Of a stretch of DNA of 64,000 nt, positions 55,301-63,650 are shown piece by piece (the first letter of the stretch is position 1; each line of letters starts with the position of its first letter). Source of the DNA: JANQKX01 sp039028695 (GTDB lineage Bacteria; Pseudomonadota; Alphaproteobacteria; Kiloniellales; Kiloniellaceae); contig JBCCHN010000006.1 of the NCBI GenBank assembly GCA_039028695.1, positions 19,345 through 83,344 of the forward strand, in the 5' to 3' direction. Below the pieces are notes generated by a model. The model ran no database searches. It was not told the origin of the DNA and worked only from the letters and a program-made list of their open reading frames with translations. Both the position numbers and the translations under genes were made by a program.

Positions 55301-55880
55301 GGGCCCAGCCGTACAGTCCCAGATCCAGGAATTCCTGGATGCCGGCGGGTGAGAGGACCGGGATCATGGCGTCCATGAAGGCATATTCGGTTTGATGGGC
55401 GGTTGTAGAAGATTTGGCAACGTGATCGTCGCCGGCCATCAACAAAACCCCACCGCGCGCCGACGTACCTGCCATGTTACCGTGGCGAAAGACGTCACCG
55501 CTGCGATCCACGCCTGGACCCTTGCCGTACCACATGGCGAACACACCGTCATAGAGGCTGTCACCGAAAAGGTCGTTCTGCTGACTGCCCCAGACCGCGG
55601 TGGCTGCCAGATCTTCGTTCACGCCGGGCTCGAAATGGATATGATTGTTCTTGAGAAAGCGGCTGGCTTGCCACATCTGTTGATCGACGGCGCCCAAGGG
55701 CGAGCCCCGATAACCGGTGACAAAGGCGGCGGTATTCAGCCCGGCGGCCTGATCCCTTTGGCGCTGCATCATGGGCAGGCGGACCAGCGCTTGAGTGCCG
55801 GTCAAGAATACCCGACCCCGCTCGGCGGTATACTTATCATCTAACGAGACGGCCTGTTGGATCGTCAAGGAACCCTCCAT
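52371..55880 (-). CDS. Fused indolepyruvate ferredoxin oxidoreductase-type protein (IorA-IorB)
   Basis: The 1169-residue protein combines subunits: an N-terminal pyrimidine-binding and TPP-binding half (residues ~25-620, with GSPLGAVDQ, GVNEDLAATAVWGSQ, GGEGVPWVGQAPF, DAVAMTGGQSVEG), a 4Fe-4S segment CEGCGDCSRASNC (around 640), and a gamma-type domain (~730-940, GVGGTGVVTIG). It oxidatively decarboxylates an aryl- or branched-chain 2-oxo acid with CoA and reduced ferredoxin or other acceptor. Such fused proteins are common in aerobic alphaproteobacteria. It is convergent with gapR, 34 bases away. Confidence 0.92.
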   Translation of the reverse strand: MEGSLTIQQAVSLDDKYTAERGRVFLTGTQALVRLPMMQRQRDQAAGLNTAAFVTGYRGSPLGAVDQQMWQASRFLKNNHIHFEPGVNEDLAATAVWGSQQNDLFGDSLYDGVFAMWYGKGPGVDRSGDVFRHGNMAGTSARGGVLLMAGDDHVAKSSTTAHQTEYAFMDAMIPVLSPAGIQEFLDLGLYGWALSRFSGCWVGFKVIGESADSTASVYVDPERVKITLPDPADFEMPLGGLHIRAPDTPLAQEERLHKHKIYAALAFARANRLDQVVLDSPKPRLGIVTHGKSYLDVRQALDDLGINEEMAADIGLKVYKVAMTWPLEREGIRQFAEGLDEVLVIEEKRALLENQIKEQLYNWHPDVRPRVLGKFDEQGDWILPSTGELTPARIARAIAKRIARFYSSNSIEERLRFLADKEKALAHEQAGISRIPYFCSGCPHNSSTRVPEGSRALAGIGCHYMVRWMDRESELFTQMGGEGVPWVGQAPFSKTKHVFANLGDGTYYHSGITAIRAAVAAKVNITYKILYNDAVAMTGGQSVEGPLDPAIITRQIHAEGVKRIIVVTDEPDKYPLGVDWAPGVTVEHRDELDRIQKELREVEGVTAIVYDQTCAAEKRRRRKRGLYPDPPKRVFINDAVCEGCGDCSRASNCVSVVPVETEYGRKRAIDQSSCNKDFSCQDGFCPSFVTVHGGQIRKLKAGQGAAAAGVSWDHLPEPTLPTVEEPYGIVVTGVGGTGVVTIGALLGMAAHIEGKGCSILDMAGLAQKGGAVVSHVRIGKRPEDLYAVRISAGSAKLVLGCDLVVAGGFEALSKVASGDTHAVINAQETMTGEFTRNPDLVFPGAELHRLIRDAAGPDHCHFLDASRIATSLLGDSIATNLFMLGFAWQKGFVPISEGALMQAIELNRVAVEANKRAFLWGRRAAYDITAVERAVTSKTPPASHQVSQSLDEMIQRRVNDLIDYQNAAYAGRYRDLIKKVEATEASKVPGQTDLTEAVARYYFKLLAIKDEYEVARLFSAPEFRQKLTEQFEGDIKLSYHLAPPLLAKKDPETGHLMKQEFGAWMGPLFSALAKFKGLRGTRLDPFGYNAERRRERALITEYEEVIWEILRNLTPENHAIAVELAATPEKIRGFGHVKEAHLESAKACEADLLAQFRNPKPAPRQAAAE

Positions 55881-56158
55881 CTCCGTACGCTGCCCTTAAA
55901 AGGTAATGATCCCTGACCTAAATCGCAATTGACGGGTTGGTGATTGCGGAAAAACGCAACAAAACGATTGAGACGTCCCATAGTCCAGATTGATATTAAC
56001 CTTTTCGGACGCTAATTCGAAATATTTCAATGGCGCCCTATGAAGACCTGTCTTTATCCCTTTAGAATTGATTTTATGAGCCAAGCGTTAAGAATAGGTG
56101 CTTGGCGTCCGGCCGATTCGGCGAAATTTCCTTATTTCAGTCAGGGTTTTGGGAATAA

Positions 56159-57595
56159 ATGAAGCAAAAGAACGTCTTGATCATTTGCTCCGACGAGCAT
56201 GCGCGGTCCGTGCTGGGGTGTTACGGCCATTCTGTGGTGCAGACGCCGACCTTGGACAAACTCGCCGGCCAAGGTGTTCGCTTCACCCGGGCTTATACCC
56301 CCTCGCCCATCTGCATTTCCGCTCGGGCCTCGATCGCGACCGGGACCCAAGTGCATGAGCATGGCTGCTGGTCGTCGGCCGAGCCCTATTACGGTCAGCA
56401 TGAGAGCTGGATGCACCGGCTGCGCGAGCGGGACCATGCGGTGGTGTCCATCGGCAAGCTGCATTTCCGCTCGGGCCGGGACGACAACGGCTTTTCCGAA
56501 GAGATTCTGCCCATGTACCTGGCCAACGACGGCCGGGGTTGGCCTCAGGGTTTGATCCGCGAACCCTTGGGCTCTTTTGACGAGGCGAGCGAATTGGCGA
56601 AGGAGGCGGGGCCTGGCGAGAGCACGTACACGGAGTACGACCGAGATATCACAGCCGAGGCCTGCCGTTGGCTCAGGCGCTATCCCAAGGTCATCAAGAA
56701 CAAGCCCTGGGCGCTTTTTGTTTCCCTTGTGTCGCCCCACTTCCCCTTAACGGCACCCCAGGCCTTTTTTGATCTCTACGAGGGCCAGCCCTTGCCCGAG
56801 ACCATTGCACCCGGTCCCGCGGGCTTGCCGGACCATCCGGTCATCCGGGAAATGGTTAAGTTTTGGTCCTATGACGACTATTTTGACGATCACAGCCGCT
56901 ATCTTGGCCAGCGGGCCTATTTTGGGCTTTGCAGCTTTCTCGACGACAATATTCGCCAGGTTCTCGCCGCCTTGGAGGATTCGGGCGCGGCGCGGGACAC
57001 GGTGATCCTCTATATTTCCGACCATGGTGAAATGCTGGGCAATCACGGCTTTTGGGCCAAGTCCCTCATGTACGAAGATTCGGTGGGCATCCCCTTGATC
57101 ATGGCGGGTGAAGATCTGCCCGTCAGTGTGAATGATACGCCGGTGTCCCTGACCGATTTGGCGGCGACGGTGGAAGATATCGTGGGGGTCGAGCGTGCAC
57201 CTGCCGAGGAGCCTTGGCAAAGCCGCTCGCTGCGGGACATTGCAGCGAGGCCCGATCCAGGTCGTTTTATCCTTAGTCAATATCACGATGGGGGCAGCCC
57301 AACAGGCTTTTATATGATCCGCCATGACCGTTGGAAATATGTCTACTATGCGGGCCGAGAGCCCAGCCAACTCTTTGATATGGAGGCCGATCCCCACGAA
57401 TTGGCCGATTTGGGTGAGGATCGCCGCTACGAGCGGGAGCGGGAGACCATGCACAAGCTGCTCACTTCCATCCTGGACCCGGACGAAGAAAACCGCCGGG
57501 TTTTTGCCGATCAGGCACGCATGCTCGAGAGCTACGGTGGCGCCGCGGCGGTGATGGCCATGCCCAGCTTTAACCACACACCCCTGGGCGGCTAG
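56159..57595 (+). CDS. Sulfatase-family hydrolase with CISAR active-site motif
   Basis: The 478-residue protein has the alkaline-phosphatase-like sulfatase fold: NVLIICSDEHARSVLGCYG with metal-binding Asp, the active site PICISARASIATG, and YISDHGEMLGNHGFWAKSLMYEDSVGIPL. In most sulfatases the active cysteine lies in CxPxR and is converted to formylglycine; here Cys52 is followed by Ile-Ser-Ala-Arg, so the proline is replaced by Ser. No signal peptide is present, so it is likely cytoplasmic, like choline sulfatase and phosphonate monoester hydrolases. The substrate is unknown. A divergent 278-base gap separates it from the previous gene. Confidence 0.87.
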   Translation: MKQKNVLIICSDEHARSVLGCYGHSVVQTPTLDKLAGQGVRFTRAYTPSPICISARASIATGTQVHEHGCWSSAEPYYGQHESWMHRLRERDHAVVSIGKLHFRSGRDDNGFSEEILPMYLANDGRGWPQGLIREPLGSFDEASELAKEAGPGESTYTEYDRDITAEACRWLRRYPKVIKNKPWALFVSLVSPHFPLTAPQAFFDLYEGQPLPETIAPGPAGLPDHPVIREMVKFWSYDDYFDDHSRYLGQRAYFGLCSFLDDNIRQVLAALEDSGAARDTVILYISDHGEMLGNHGFWAKSLMYEDSVGIPLIMAGEDLPVSVNDTPVSLTDLAATVEDIVGVERAPAEEPWQSRSLRDIAARPDPGRFILSQYHDGGSPTGFYMIRHDRWKYVYYAGREPSQLFDMEADPHELADLGEDRRYERERETMHKLLTSILDPDEENRRVFADQARMLESYGGAAAVMAMPSFNHTPLGG

Positions 57596-57678
57596 GCGCG
57601 GAAACAGCCTGCTCCTAGCTTTGTCTTAACGAAATGGCGCCATAAAGAGGGCGCCTACCTTATTGAAGCGAAAAGATC

Positions 57679-58659
57679 ATGACCATTCTCGTTACCGGCG
57701 CGGCCGGATTTATCGGGTTTCACCTCTGTCAGGCCCTTTTGGGGCAGGGCGAAAAAGTCCTGGGGGTGGACAGTCTCAATGATTACTACGACCCGGCCCT
57801 AAAGGAAGGGCGCCTAGCGCTGCTCCAAGGCCGTGACAATTTCGCCTTTGTAAAGCTGGAATTGTCCGATCGGGAAGACGTCATGGCGGTGGCCGAGGCC
57901 AACCCGGAGGTGACGAGGGTGGTTCACTTGGCCGCCCAAGCTGGGGTTCGCTACTCCTTGGAAAATCCTTATGCCTATGTAGATGCCAACGTGATGGGCC
58001 AGGTGGTCCTTATGGAGGCGGCCCGACGGTGGGAAAAGTTGGATCACTTCGTCTATGCCTCCTCTTCATCGGTCTATGGGGGCAACAAAAAGATCCCCTT
58101 TGCGGTGGGCGATCCGGTGGAAAATCCGGTTTCTCTCTATGCGGCCACCAAGCGCTCGGTGGAGCTTATGTCCACCACCTACGCCGGCCTTTACGGCCTG
58201 CCTCTGACGGGCCTGCGCTTCTTCACCGTCTATGGTCCTTGGGGCCGGCCCGACATGGCCTATTTCAGCTTCACCAAGGACATTTTCGAGGGCCGGCAAA
58301 TCCGAGTTTTCAATCACGGCGACATGCGCCGGGACTTCACCTATATCGACGATATCGTGGCCGGCATTCAAGCCGTGATGAAGCGACCGCCTGTGGCGAC
58401 CGAGGGTCAAGTGCCTCACAATATTTATAACCTGGGCAATCACCGAAGCGAAACCCTGGGACATTTTATCGAGGTGCTGGAAGGCGCTTGCGGCCGAGAA
58501 GCCGTCAAGAAGTACGAGCCTATGCAGTTAGGCGACGTGCACGAGACCTATGCGGACATCGACTCCAGCCGCCGGGATTTTGGCTTTGAGCCTAAGATCT
58601 CCATCGAGGAGGGCTTGCCCCGATTTGTCGACTGGTACAAGGGCCACTACGGCGTTTGA
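57679..58659 (+). CDS. UDP-glucuronate 4-epimerase-like NAD-dependent sugar epimerase
   Basis: The 326-residue protein is an extended short-chain dehydrogenase: GAAGFIGFHL (NAD-binding), LAAQAGVRYSLENP, YASSSSVYG and catalytic YAATK, then GLRFFTVYGPWGRPDMA. The sequence after NDYYDP and RFFTVYGPWGRPDMA is typical of UDP-glucuronate 4-epimerases (LpsL type), which supply galacturonate for surface polysaccharides. It ends overlapping the 3' end of a convergent LysR gene by 13 bases. Its 5' gap has a GGCGCC-pair hairpin (57636-57655) that may end the sulfatase transcript. Confidence 0.9.
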   Translation: MTILVTGAAGFIGFHLCQALLGQGEKVLGVDSLNDYYDPALKEGRLALLQGRDNFAFVKLELSDREDVMAVAEANPEVTRVVHLAAQAGVRYSLENPYAYVDANVMGQVVLMEAARRWEKLDHFVYASSSSVYGGNKKIPFAVGDPVENPVSLYAATKRSVELMSTTYAGLYGLPLTGLRFFTVYGPWGRPDMAYFSFTKDIFEGRQIRVFNHGDMRRDFTYIDDIVAGIQAVMKRPPVATEGQVPHNIYNLGNHRSETLGHFIEVLEGACGREAVKKYEPMQLGDVHETYADIDSSRRDFGFEPKISIEEGLPRFVDWYKGHYGV

Positions 58660-59552
58660 GCTTGATCTGTCAGGCCTTGGATTACCTCTTTTAAAATATG
58701 ATTGTCCTTGGGGTGGCGCGCGCACTCCAGCACAAGATGACGATCCAGCGGCGCCTGGTGATCGAGGGGAGCGACAAGTGCCCCTGTCTTGAGGCGGTCT
58801 TCGACAAGGGCCGCGTGTCCCATGAGCACGCCCGCCCCGTTTTCCGCTTCCTGCACCGCCAAGCTGTAAAGGGAAAAGACCGAGTCCTGGGATGGGAAAG
58901 AGGCCTTAAGGGGACGCTCAATTTTAGCGGAGCTGACCCATGCCTCCCAATCCCCGCGCCAAAAGGTGTCGTGTAGGAGAGGCAGTTTCGCCAGGTCACT
59001 CGGTTTCTTGATATCTTTAGCAAGGCTTGGCGCACAAACCGGAAAGATGACATCGCGCCCTAAGGAGACTTGCGTGCCCGATATCTCGGGGCCGGCAAAG
59101 AACAGCGATAAATCATAAGGTTCTCGCAAGAGATTGGGGGGTGTTTCCATGGCGGTAACGGACAGCACGACACCCGGCAAAGCCCGCCGAAGGGCGGGCA
59201 ATCTCGGCGAGAGCCAAAGCTGAGCGATGCTGGGCAGGACGGCGATGTGAAGCTGGTGCGGTGCAGCTCGCCCGCGCAGGGATTGAATCGCCTCTCCTAA
59301 ACTGTCAAATGCCTCGCTGAAGTCTTGTGATATCTCCGACCCCAAAATGGTAAGGCGCACTCCTTGGGAGCGACGCTCGAAAAGCGGCGCGCCGGCCCAG
59401 GTTTCCAAGGCCTTTATGTGTTGAGCCACCGCGCCAGGAGTCACATTTAACTCTTCGGCGGCCACGGCAAAGCCGCCCAGTCGGGCCGCGGCCTCGAAAG
59501 CACGGAGGGCGTTCAGGGGAGGACCCTTCGGGCGGGGTGGCGAGATTGTCAT
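58647..59552 (-). CDS. LysR-family transcriptional regulator (GcvA-like), SHMT-divergent
   Basis: The 301-residue protein has the N-terminal helix-turn-helix (LNALRAFEAAARLGGFAVAAEELNVTPGAVAQHIKALE) and a LysR ligand domain. It is divergent from the SHMT-like gene with 124 bases between. Its last 13 bases overlap the convergent epimerase gene. It probably controls the SHMT-like gene; a TTTTT-N10-AAAAA stretch at about 59565-59587 is a possible site. Confidence 0.9.
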   Translation of the reverse strand: MTISPPRPKGPPLNALRAFEAAARLGGFAVAAEELNVTPGAVAQHIKALETWAGAPLFERRSQGVRLTILGSEISQDFSEAFDSLGEAIQSLRGRAAPHQLHIAVLPSIAQLWLSPRLPALRRALPGVVLSVTAMETPPNLLREPYDLSLFFAGPEISGTQVSLGRDVIFPVCAPSLAKDIKKPSDLAKLPLLHDTFWRGDWEAWVSSAKIERPLKASFPSQDSVFSLYSLAVQEAENGAGVLMGHAALVEDRLKTGALVAPLDHQAPLDRHLVLECARHPKDNHILKEVIQGLTDQAQTP

Positions 59553-59676
59553 AAGTAGGCCGAGTTTTTCTAGGGGTATAAAAAGTAAAACTGGTTTGTA
59601 ATCCTCTTGGGAATTAAGTCAAATCGCCTGTCTGTCCCGGGAAAGCCGAACAGTAGAAAGTCCGAGGAGAGTAACA

Positions 59677-61002
59677 ATGACCGTCCTGAACCGCCGCGCT
59701 TGGGTGCCCGAGGCCTGCGAAAGCTATATGCAAGCTGTGGCCCAATCCACATCCCAGTCGACCAGCGACCACATCGCGGATCGTATTGGTGAGTTGACGG
59801 ATTGGAATCGGACCATCCACGAAAAAGACTGCTTCAACCTCAACCCGGCAGCCAATGTGATGAACCCTGCGGCCGAGGCGGTCTTGGCCGCCGGTCTGGG
59901 GTCGCGCCCGTCATTGGGGTATCCCGGCGATAAGTATGAGATGGGCTTGGAGGCGATCCAGGAAATCGAGGTCATCGCCGCGCAGCTTGCTGCAGAGATT
60001 TTCCAGGCGTGCCATGTGGAAATCCGGGTTGCATCAGGTGCCATGGCCAATCTTTATGCCTTTATGGCGACCTGCTGCCCGGGAGATCCGGTGATCGTGC
60101 CGCCGGCGACCATCGGCGGGCATGTGACCCATCGAGGGAACGGCTGTGCGGGTTTGTTCGGCCTGGATATTCACGAAGCCCCGATCGATGGAGACGGCTA
60201 TTCAGTGGACTTGGATGCCTTGGCGGACTTGGCCCGGCGGGTTCGGCCCAAACTTATCACCATAGGTGGCAGCCTCAATCTTTTTCCCCATCCGGTTCCG
60301 CAAATTCGCGAGATTGCCGATAGCGTGGGAGCGAAGGTGCTTTTTGACGCGGCCCATCTCTGCGGCGTTATCGCGGGCGGGGCCTGGCCCAACCCCTTGC
60401 AGGAGGGCGCCCATCTGATGACCATGAGCACCTACAAAAGCCTGGGCGGGCCGGCGGGTGGCTTGCTGGTGTCCAACGATGCTGCCATCAGCGAACGACT
60501 GGACAAAATCGCCTTTCCCGGCATGACCGCCAACTTCGACGCGGCCAAGTCGGCGGCGCTGGCTTTAACCCTTTTGGATTGGCGCGAGTTTGGCGCCGCC
60601 TATGCCCAAGAGATGGTGCGAGTGGCGAAAACCTTTGCCTACTGTCTGAGCTCACTAGGTGTCCCGGTTTTTGCCAAGGCCCGTGACTTTACCCAGTCGC
60701 ATCAGTTTGCTGTCGAGGCGGCCGGTTACGGCGGCGGACAATGCGCTGCCAAAGCCTTGCGCAAGGCGGGCTTTCTGACCTGCGGGATCGGCTTACCTTT
60801 ACCGCCTGTCGACGGAGACATGAATGGATTGCGGATCGGCACCCCTGAGATTGTGCGTTGGGGGGTAACAGCAAGGTCAATCGAGCCCATCGCTGTACTC
60901 TTGGCGAAAGCGCTTGGCAGCGATGATCCCTCGGCGCACTTCGAGAAGGTGTCCGCTTTGAGGCAGCAATACGACCGCCTTTGCTTTATGCGGGACACTT
61001 AA
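59677..61002 (+). CDS. Serine hydroxymethyltransferase-like PLP enzyme
   Basis: The 441-residue protein has the SHMT layout: NLNPAANVMNPAAEAVLAAGLGSRPSLGYPGDKYEMG, ASGAMANLYAFMATCCPGD, DAAHLCGVIAGGAWPNPL and MSTYKSLGGPAGG with the PLP lysine. In canonical SHMT these read YPGKRYYGG and TTHKTLRGPRGG, so several folate- or substrate-side residues differ. It may act on an alpha-methyl- or other beta-hydroxy amino acid or as a PLP lyase. It lies divergent from one LysR gene and beside a second, and not far from MttB- and GcvT-type genes, suggesting one-carbon metabolism. A GAGGAG ribosome site precedes ATG. Confidence 0.85.
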   Translation: MTVLNRRAWVPEACESYMQAVAQSTSQSTSDHIADRIGELTDWNRTIHEKDCFNLNPAANVMNPAAEAVLAAGLGSRPSLGYPGDKYEMGLEAIQEIEVIAAQLAAEIFQACHVEIRVASGAMANLYAFMATCCPGDPVIVPPATIGGHVTHRGNGCAGLFGLDIHEAPIDGDGYSVDLDALADLARRVRPKLITIGGSLNLFPHPVPQIREIADSVGAKVLFDAAHLCGVIAGGAWPNPLQEGAHLMTMSTYKSLGGPAGGLLVSNDAAISERLDKIAFPGMTANFDAAKSAALALTLLDWREFGAAYAQEMVRVAKTFAYCLSSLGVPVFAKARDFTQSHQFAVEAAGYGGGQCAAKALRKAGFLTCGIGLPLPPVDGDMNGLRIGTPEIVRWGVTARSIEPIAVLLAKALGSDDPSAHFEKVSALRQQYDRLCFMRDT

Positions 61003-61048
61003 TAGTGCCTCGTGTGACTGGCACAGTCTAGCACCTGGCAGTGCGACC

Positions 61049-61918
61049 TCAAAGACCTTGTTCCATCAACCAGTTGGCAAAGGTGGCGAGGTGAGGCTGG
61101 TCCATGGTGCCGGGCGGATAGGCCAAGAAGTATCCGTAGTCGTCCAATTGATGTTCCGATAGGCGCACCAGCTGTCCCCTTTCCAGCTCTGCCGATACCA
61201 ATGCGTCATTGAGCGCCACCCCTTGGCCGTCGATCACCGCTTGCACCCGCACATTGGGGTCAGGAACCGTCAAGGTATCTGCCCTTTCCCGATAGGGAAG
61301 GCCGGCGACTGCATACCAGTCGGCCCAGGCGTGGCTCCCTTCCCTGTCCTTCAGGAGGGTCAATTCCGCGAAGGCCGCGTCCGGGCCTTTTTGCCGAACC
61401 AATTCACCCGCGGCGGCCGAGCCGGTGGGAAAGGCCGGGCAAGCAAAAAGGGGTTCGATGATGAGATCATTCCAATCGCCCCTGCCCCAGCGGATCGCCA
61501 AGTCAACGCCTTCATCCTGCAAGTTGGTTAAATCCACCAAGGGCTGAAGACGTAGGCGCAAGCCGGTATGATGCTTCATGAACAGCATCAGGCGGGGCGA
61601 AAGCCAACGCGAGGCCAAGTAGGTGGAGAGCCCGATCGTGATCGAGTTGCTTTGATCTTGGCGCAGACGGGCAATGTCTTGCTCCAGGCGGAAAAAGGTA
61701 TTTTGGGCGCTGACCAAAAGGTCCTGCCCCTTGGGCGTTAGGGTGATCCCTCGGGGTCGCCGCACAAAAAGGGCAAAGCCCAAGGTCTCCTCCAGCCCCT
61801 TGATCTGTTGACTGATGGCCCCCTTGGTCAGATTAAGGGCCTGGGCGGCGGCGGAAAAGCTTCCGTGACCGGCGACCAGGCAAAAGAGCCTCAAGCTGTC
61901 GAACTGTCTGAACTTCAC
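61049..61918 (-). CDS. LysR-family transcriptional regulator, MttB-divergent
   Basis: The 289-residue protein starts with helix-turn-helix FDSLRLFCLVAGHGSFSAAAQALNLTKGAISQQIKGLE and has a LysR ligand-binding domain. It is divergent from the MttB-type gene (about 107 bases between starts), and so likely regulates the MttB-GcvT operon. TAGAAAAACTA at 61929-61939 lies between them and resembles motifs near the two other LysR genes. Confidence 0.9.
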   Translation of the reverse strand: MKFRQFDSLRLFCLVAGHGSFSAAAQALNLTKGAISQQIKGLEETLGFALFVRRPRGITLTPKGQDLLVSAQNTFFRLEQDIARLRQDQSNSITIGLSTYLASRWLSPRLMLFMKHHTGLRLRLQPLVDLTNLQDEGVDLAIRWGRGDWNDLIIEPLFACPAFPTGSAAAGELVRQKGPDAAFAELTLLKDREGSHAWADWYAVAGLPYRERADTLTVPDPNVRVQAVIDGQGVALNDALVSAELERGQLVRLSEHQLDDYGYFLAYPPGTMDQPHLATFANWLMEQGL

Positions 61919-62025
61919 ATATAAAGTATAGAAAAACTAAACGATAAGTGCAATTTTTTTGGTTTGTAGAGTGAAAGTTTTGGGCGCTTAATTTCATTAA
62001 ATAATCGATTTTTCGTTTGGCGTCG

Positions 62026-63627
62026 ATGGAACTTAGTTCAGAAGAATTAGACCAAAAATTAGAACCTTGCGCTCCTGTTTCCCGGCCGTGCTTGGACAAC
62101 GGCCGCCGTGGCGGTCGGGCAAGTCGTGTCGCGGCCCGGCGGAATGTTGCGACCGGCCGGCTTGCTTCTAACATCGTGCGGCGGCGTATACCCGCCTATG
62201 ACCTCTTGGATGAGGAAGCTCTGGTGGGTTTGGAGGAACAGGCGGACTGGATCTTAAAGGAGGTGGGGGTCGAGTTTCGCGGCGACGAGGTTGCGCTGAA
62301 CCTGTTTCGTGAAGCCGGTGCGACCCTTCAGGGCGAGCGTGTCCGCTTTGACCCTGGTCATGTACGCCGCCTTTGTGAAACCGCGCCGCAAAGCTATCGG
62401 ATGGAGGGGCGGGATCCGGCCTCCTCCTTCATTTTGGGCGGCGATCATTTGGTTCTCATGCCGGGCTACGGCTCGCCCTTTGTCACGGACCTGGATCGGG
62501 GCCGTCGGTATGCCACGCTGGAAGATTTCGAGAATTTCGTGAAGCTGTCCTATATGAGCCCCTGGATTCACCATTCGGGCGGGACGGTCTGCGAGCCGGT
62601 GGATGTGCCGGTGAATAAGCGGCATTTAGATATGGTTCTTGCCCATCTGCGCTATTCCACCAAGCCCTTCATGGGCGCGGTGACGTCGCCGGAGCGGGCC
62701 GCTGATTCCATTGCCATGGCCTGCTTGGCCTTTGGGGCCGATTACCTTGACGACCACGCAGTGGTGCAAGGCAACATCAACGTCAACTCGCCCCTGGTTT
62801 ACGACCACACCATGTCGGGCGCTTTGCGGATCTATGCGGCCGCCAATCAGTCGGTGGCGGTGTCTCCAGCCATCTTCGGCGGTGCCATGGGGCCGGTGAC
62901 TCAGGCCGGCGTGGTGGCCCAGACCCATGCCGAGGCCATGGTGGGGATCGCCTTGGCACAGCTTGTCCGGCCCGGCTGTCCGGTGGTCTATGGCAGTTTT
63001 CATACCACTATGAACCTGAAATCCGGCGCGCTTACCTTCGGCTCGCCCGAGGCTAATCTGGCGACCATGGCACTTGCCCAGCTGGGCCGCCGGCTTGGCG
63101 TTCCTATCCGCTGCGGTGGCGGACAGATCACGGCTGCCAATTCCGCCGATGGCCAAGCCATGCAAGACAGCGCCACGGCCATGATGAGCTCGGTGATGGC
63201 CGGCGCCAATCAAGTCTGGCACGCCGCCGGCTGGCTGGAGGGCGGTTTGACCATGGGCTACGAAAAATTCGTCATGGATTTGGACCATTGTGGCATGTTG
63301 CTGCGCATGGTTGCCGGTTTAGAAGTGGATGAGGAAAATCTCGCCCGCGAGTCCTATCTGGAAGCGGGGCCGGGTCAGAATTTCCTCTCGACGGCCCATA
63401 CCCTGCAACACTTCGAGACGGCGAACTACATCTGCGAACTGCCCGAAGCAGGGCCTTATGAAGCCTGGCTGGAGCAGGGGTGCCAAACCGCCGAGCAACG
63501 GGCCAATGGACGCTGGAAGGAGATGCTGGCCGCCTATCAAGCGCCGCCCCTGGACCCGGCGGTGGAAGAGTCCCTGACCGATTTTGTCACCCGCAGAAAA
63601 TCGCAAATGCCTGACCGTTGGCACTGA
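62026..63627 (+). CDS. MttB-family (trimethylamine methyltransferase-like) protein without pyrrolysine
   Basis: The protein of about 533 residues matches the MttB superfamily: RRRIPAYDLLDEEALVGLEEQADWILKEVGVEFRGDE, TPSF-type segments, GNINVNSPLVYD, YGSFHTTMNLKSG, CGGGQITAANSADGQAMQDS and YICELPEAGPYEAWL. In archaeal MttB a pyrrolysine (UAG) is inserted; here the frame has no internal UAG, so it is of the non-pyrrolysine type, whose studied members demethylate glycine betaine or similar quaternary amines onto a corrinoid protein. No corrinoid-protein gene is visible in the window. ATG 62026 is assumed; TTG 62017 is possible. A GcvT gene follows after 23 bases. Confidence 0.9.
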   Translation: MELSSEELDQKLEPCAPVSRPCLDNGRRGGRASRVAARRNVATGRLASNIVRRRIPAYDLLDEEALVGLEEQADWILKEVGVEFRGDEVALNLFREAGATLQGERVRFDPGHVRRLCETAPQSYRMEGRDPASSFILGGDHLVLMPGYGSPFVTDLDRGRRYATLEDFENFVKLSYMSPWIHHSGGTVCEPVDVPVNKRHLDMVLAHLRYSTKPFMGAVTSPERAADSIAMACLAFGADYLDDHAVVQGNINVNSPLVYDHTMSGALRIYAAANQSVAVSPAIFGGAMGPVTQAGVVAQTHAEAMVGIALAQLVRPGCPVVYGSFHTTMNLKSGALTFGSPEANLATMALAQLGRRLGVPIRCGGGQITAANSADGQAMQDSATAMMSSVMAGANQVWHAAGWLEGGLTMGYEKFVMDLDHCGMLLRMVAGLEVDEENLARESYLEAGPGQNFLSTAHTLQHFETANYICELPEAGPYEAWLEQGCQTAEQRANGRWKEMLAAYQAPPLDPAVEESLTDFVTRRKSQMPDRWH

Positions 63628-63650
63628 AACTAGACTTTAGGGAGATCATC

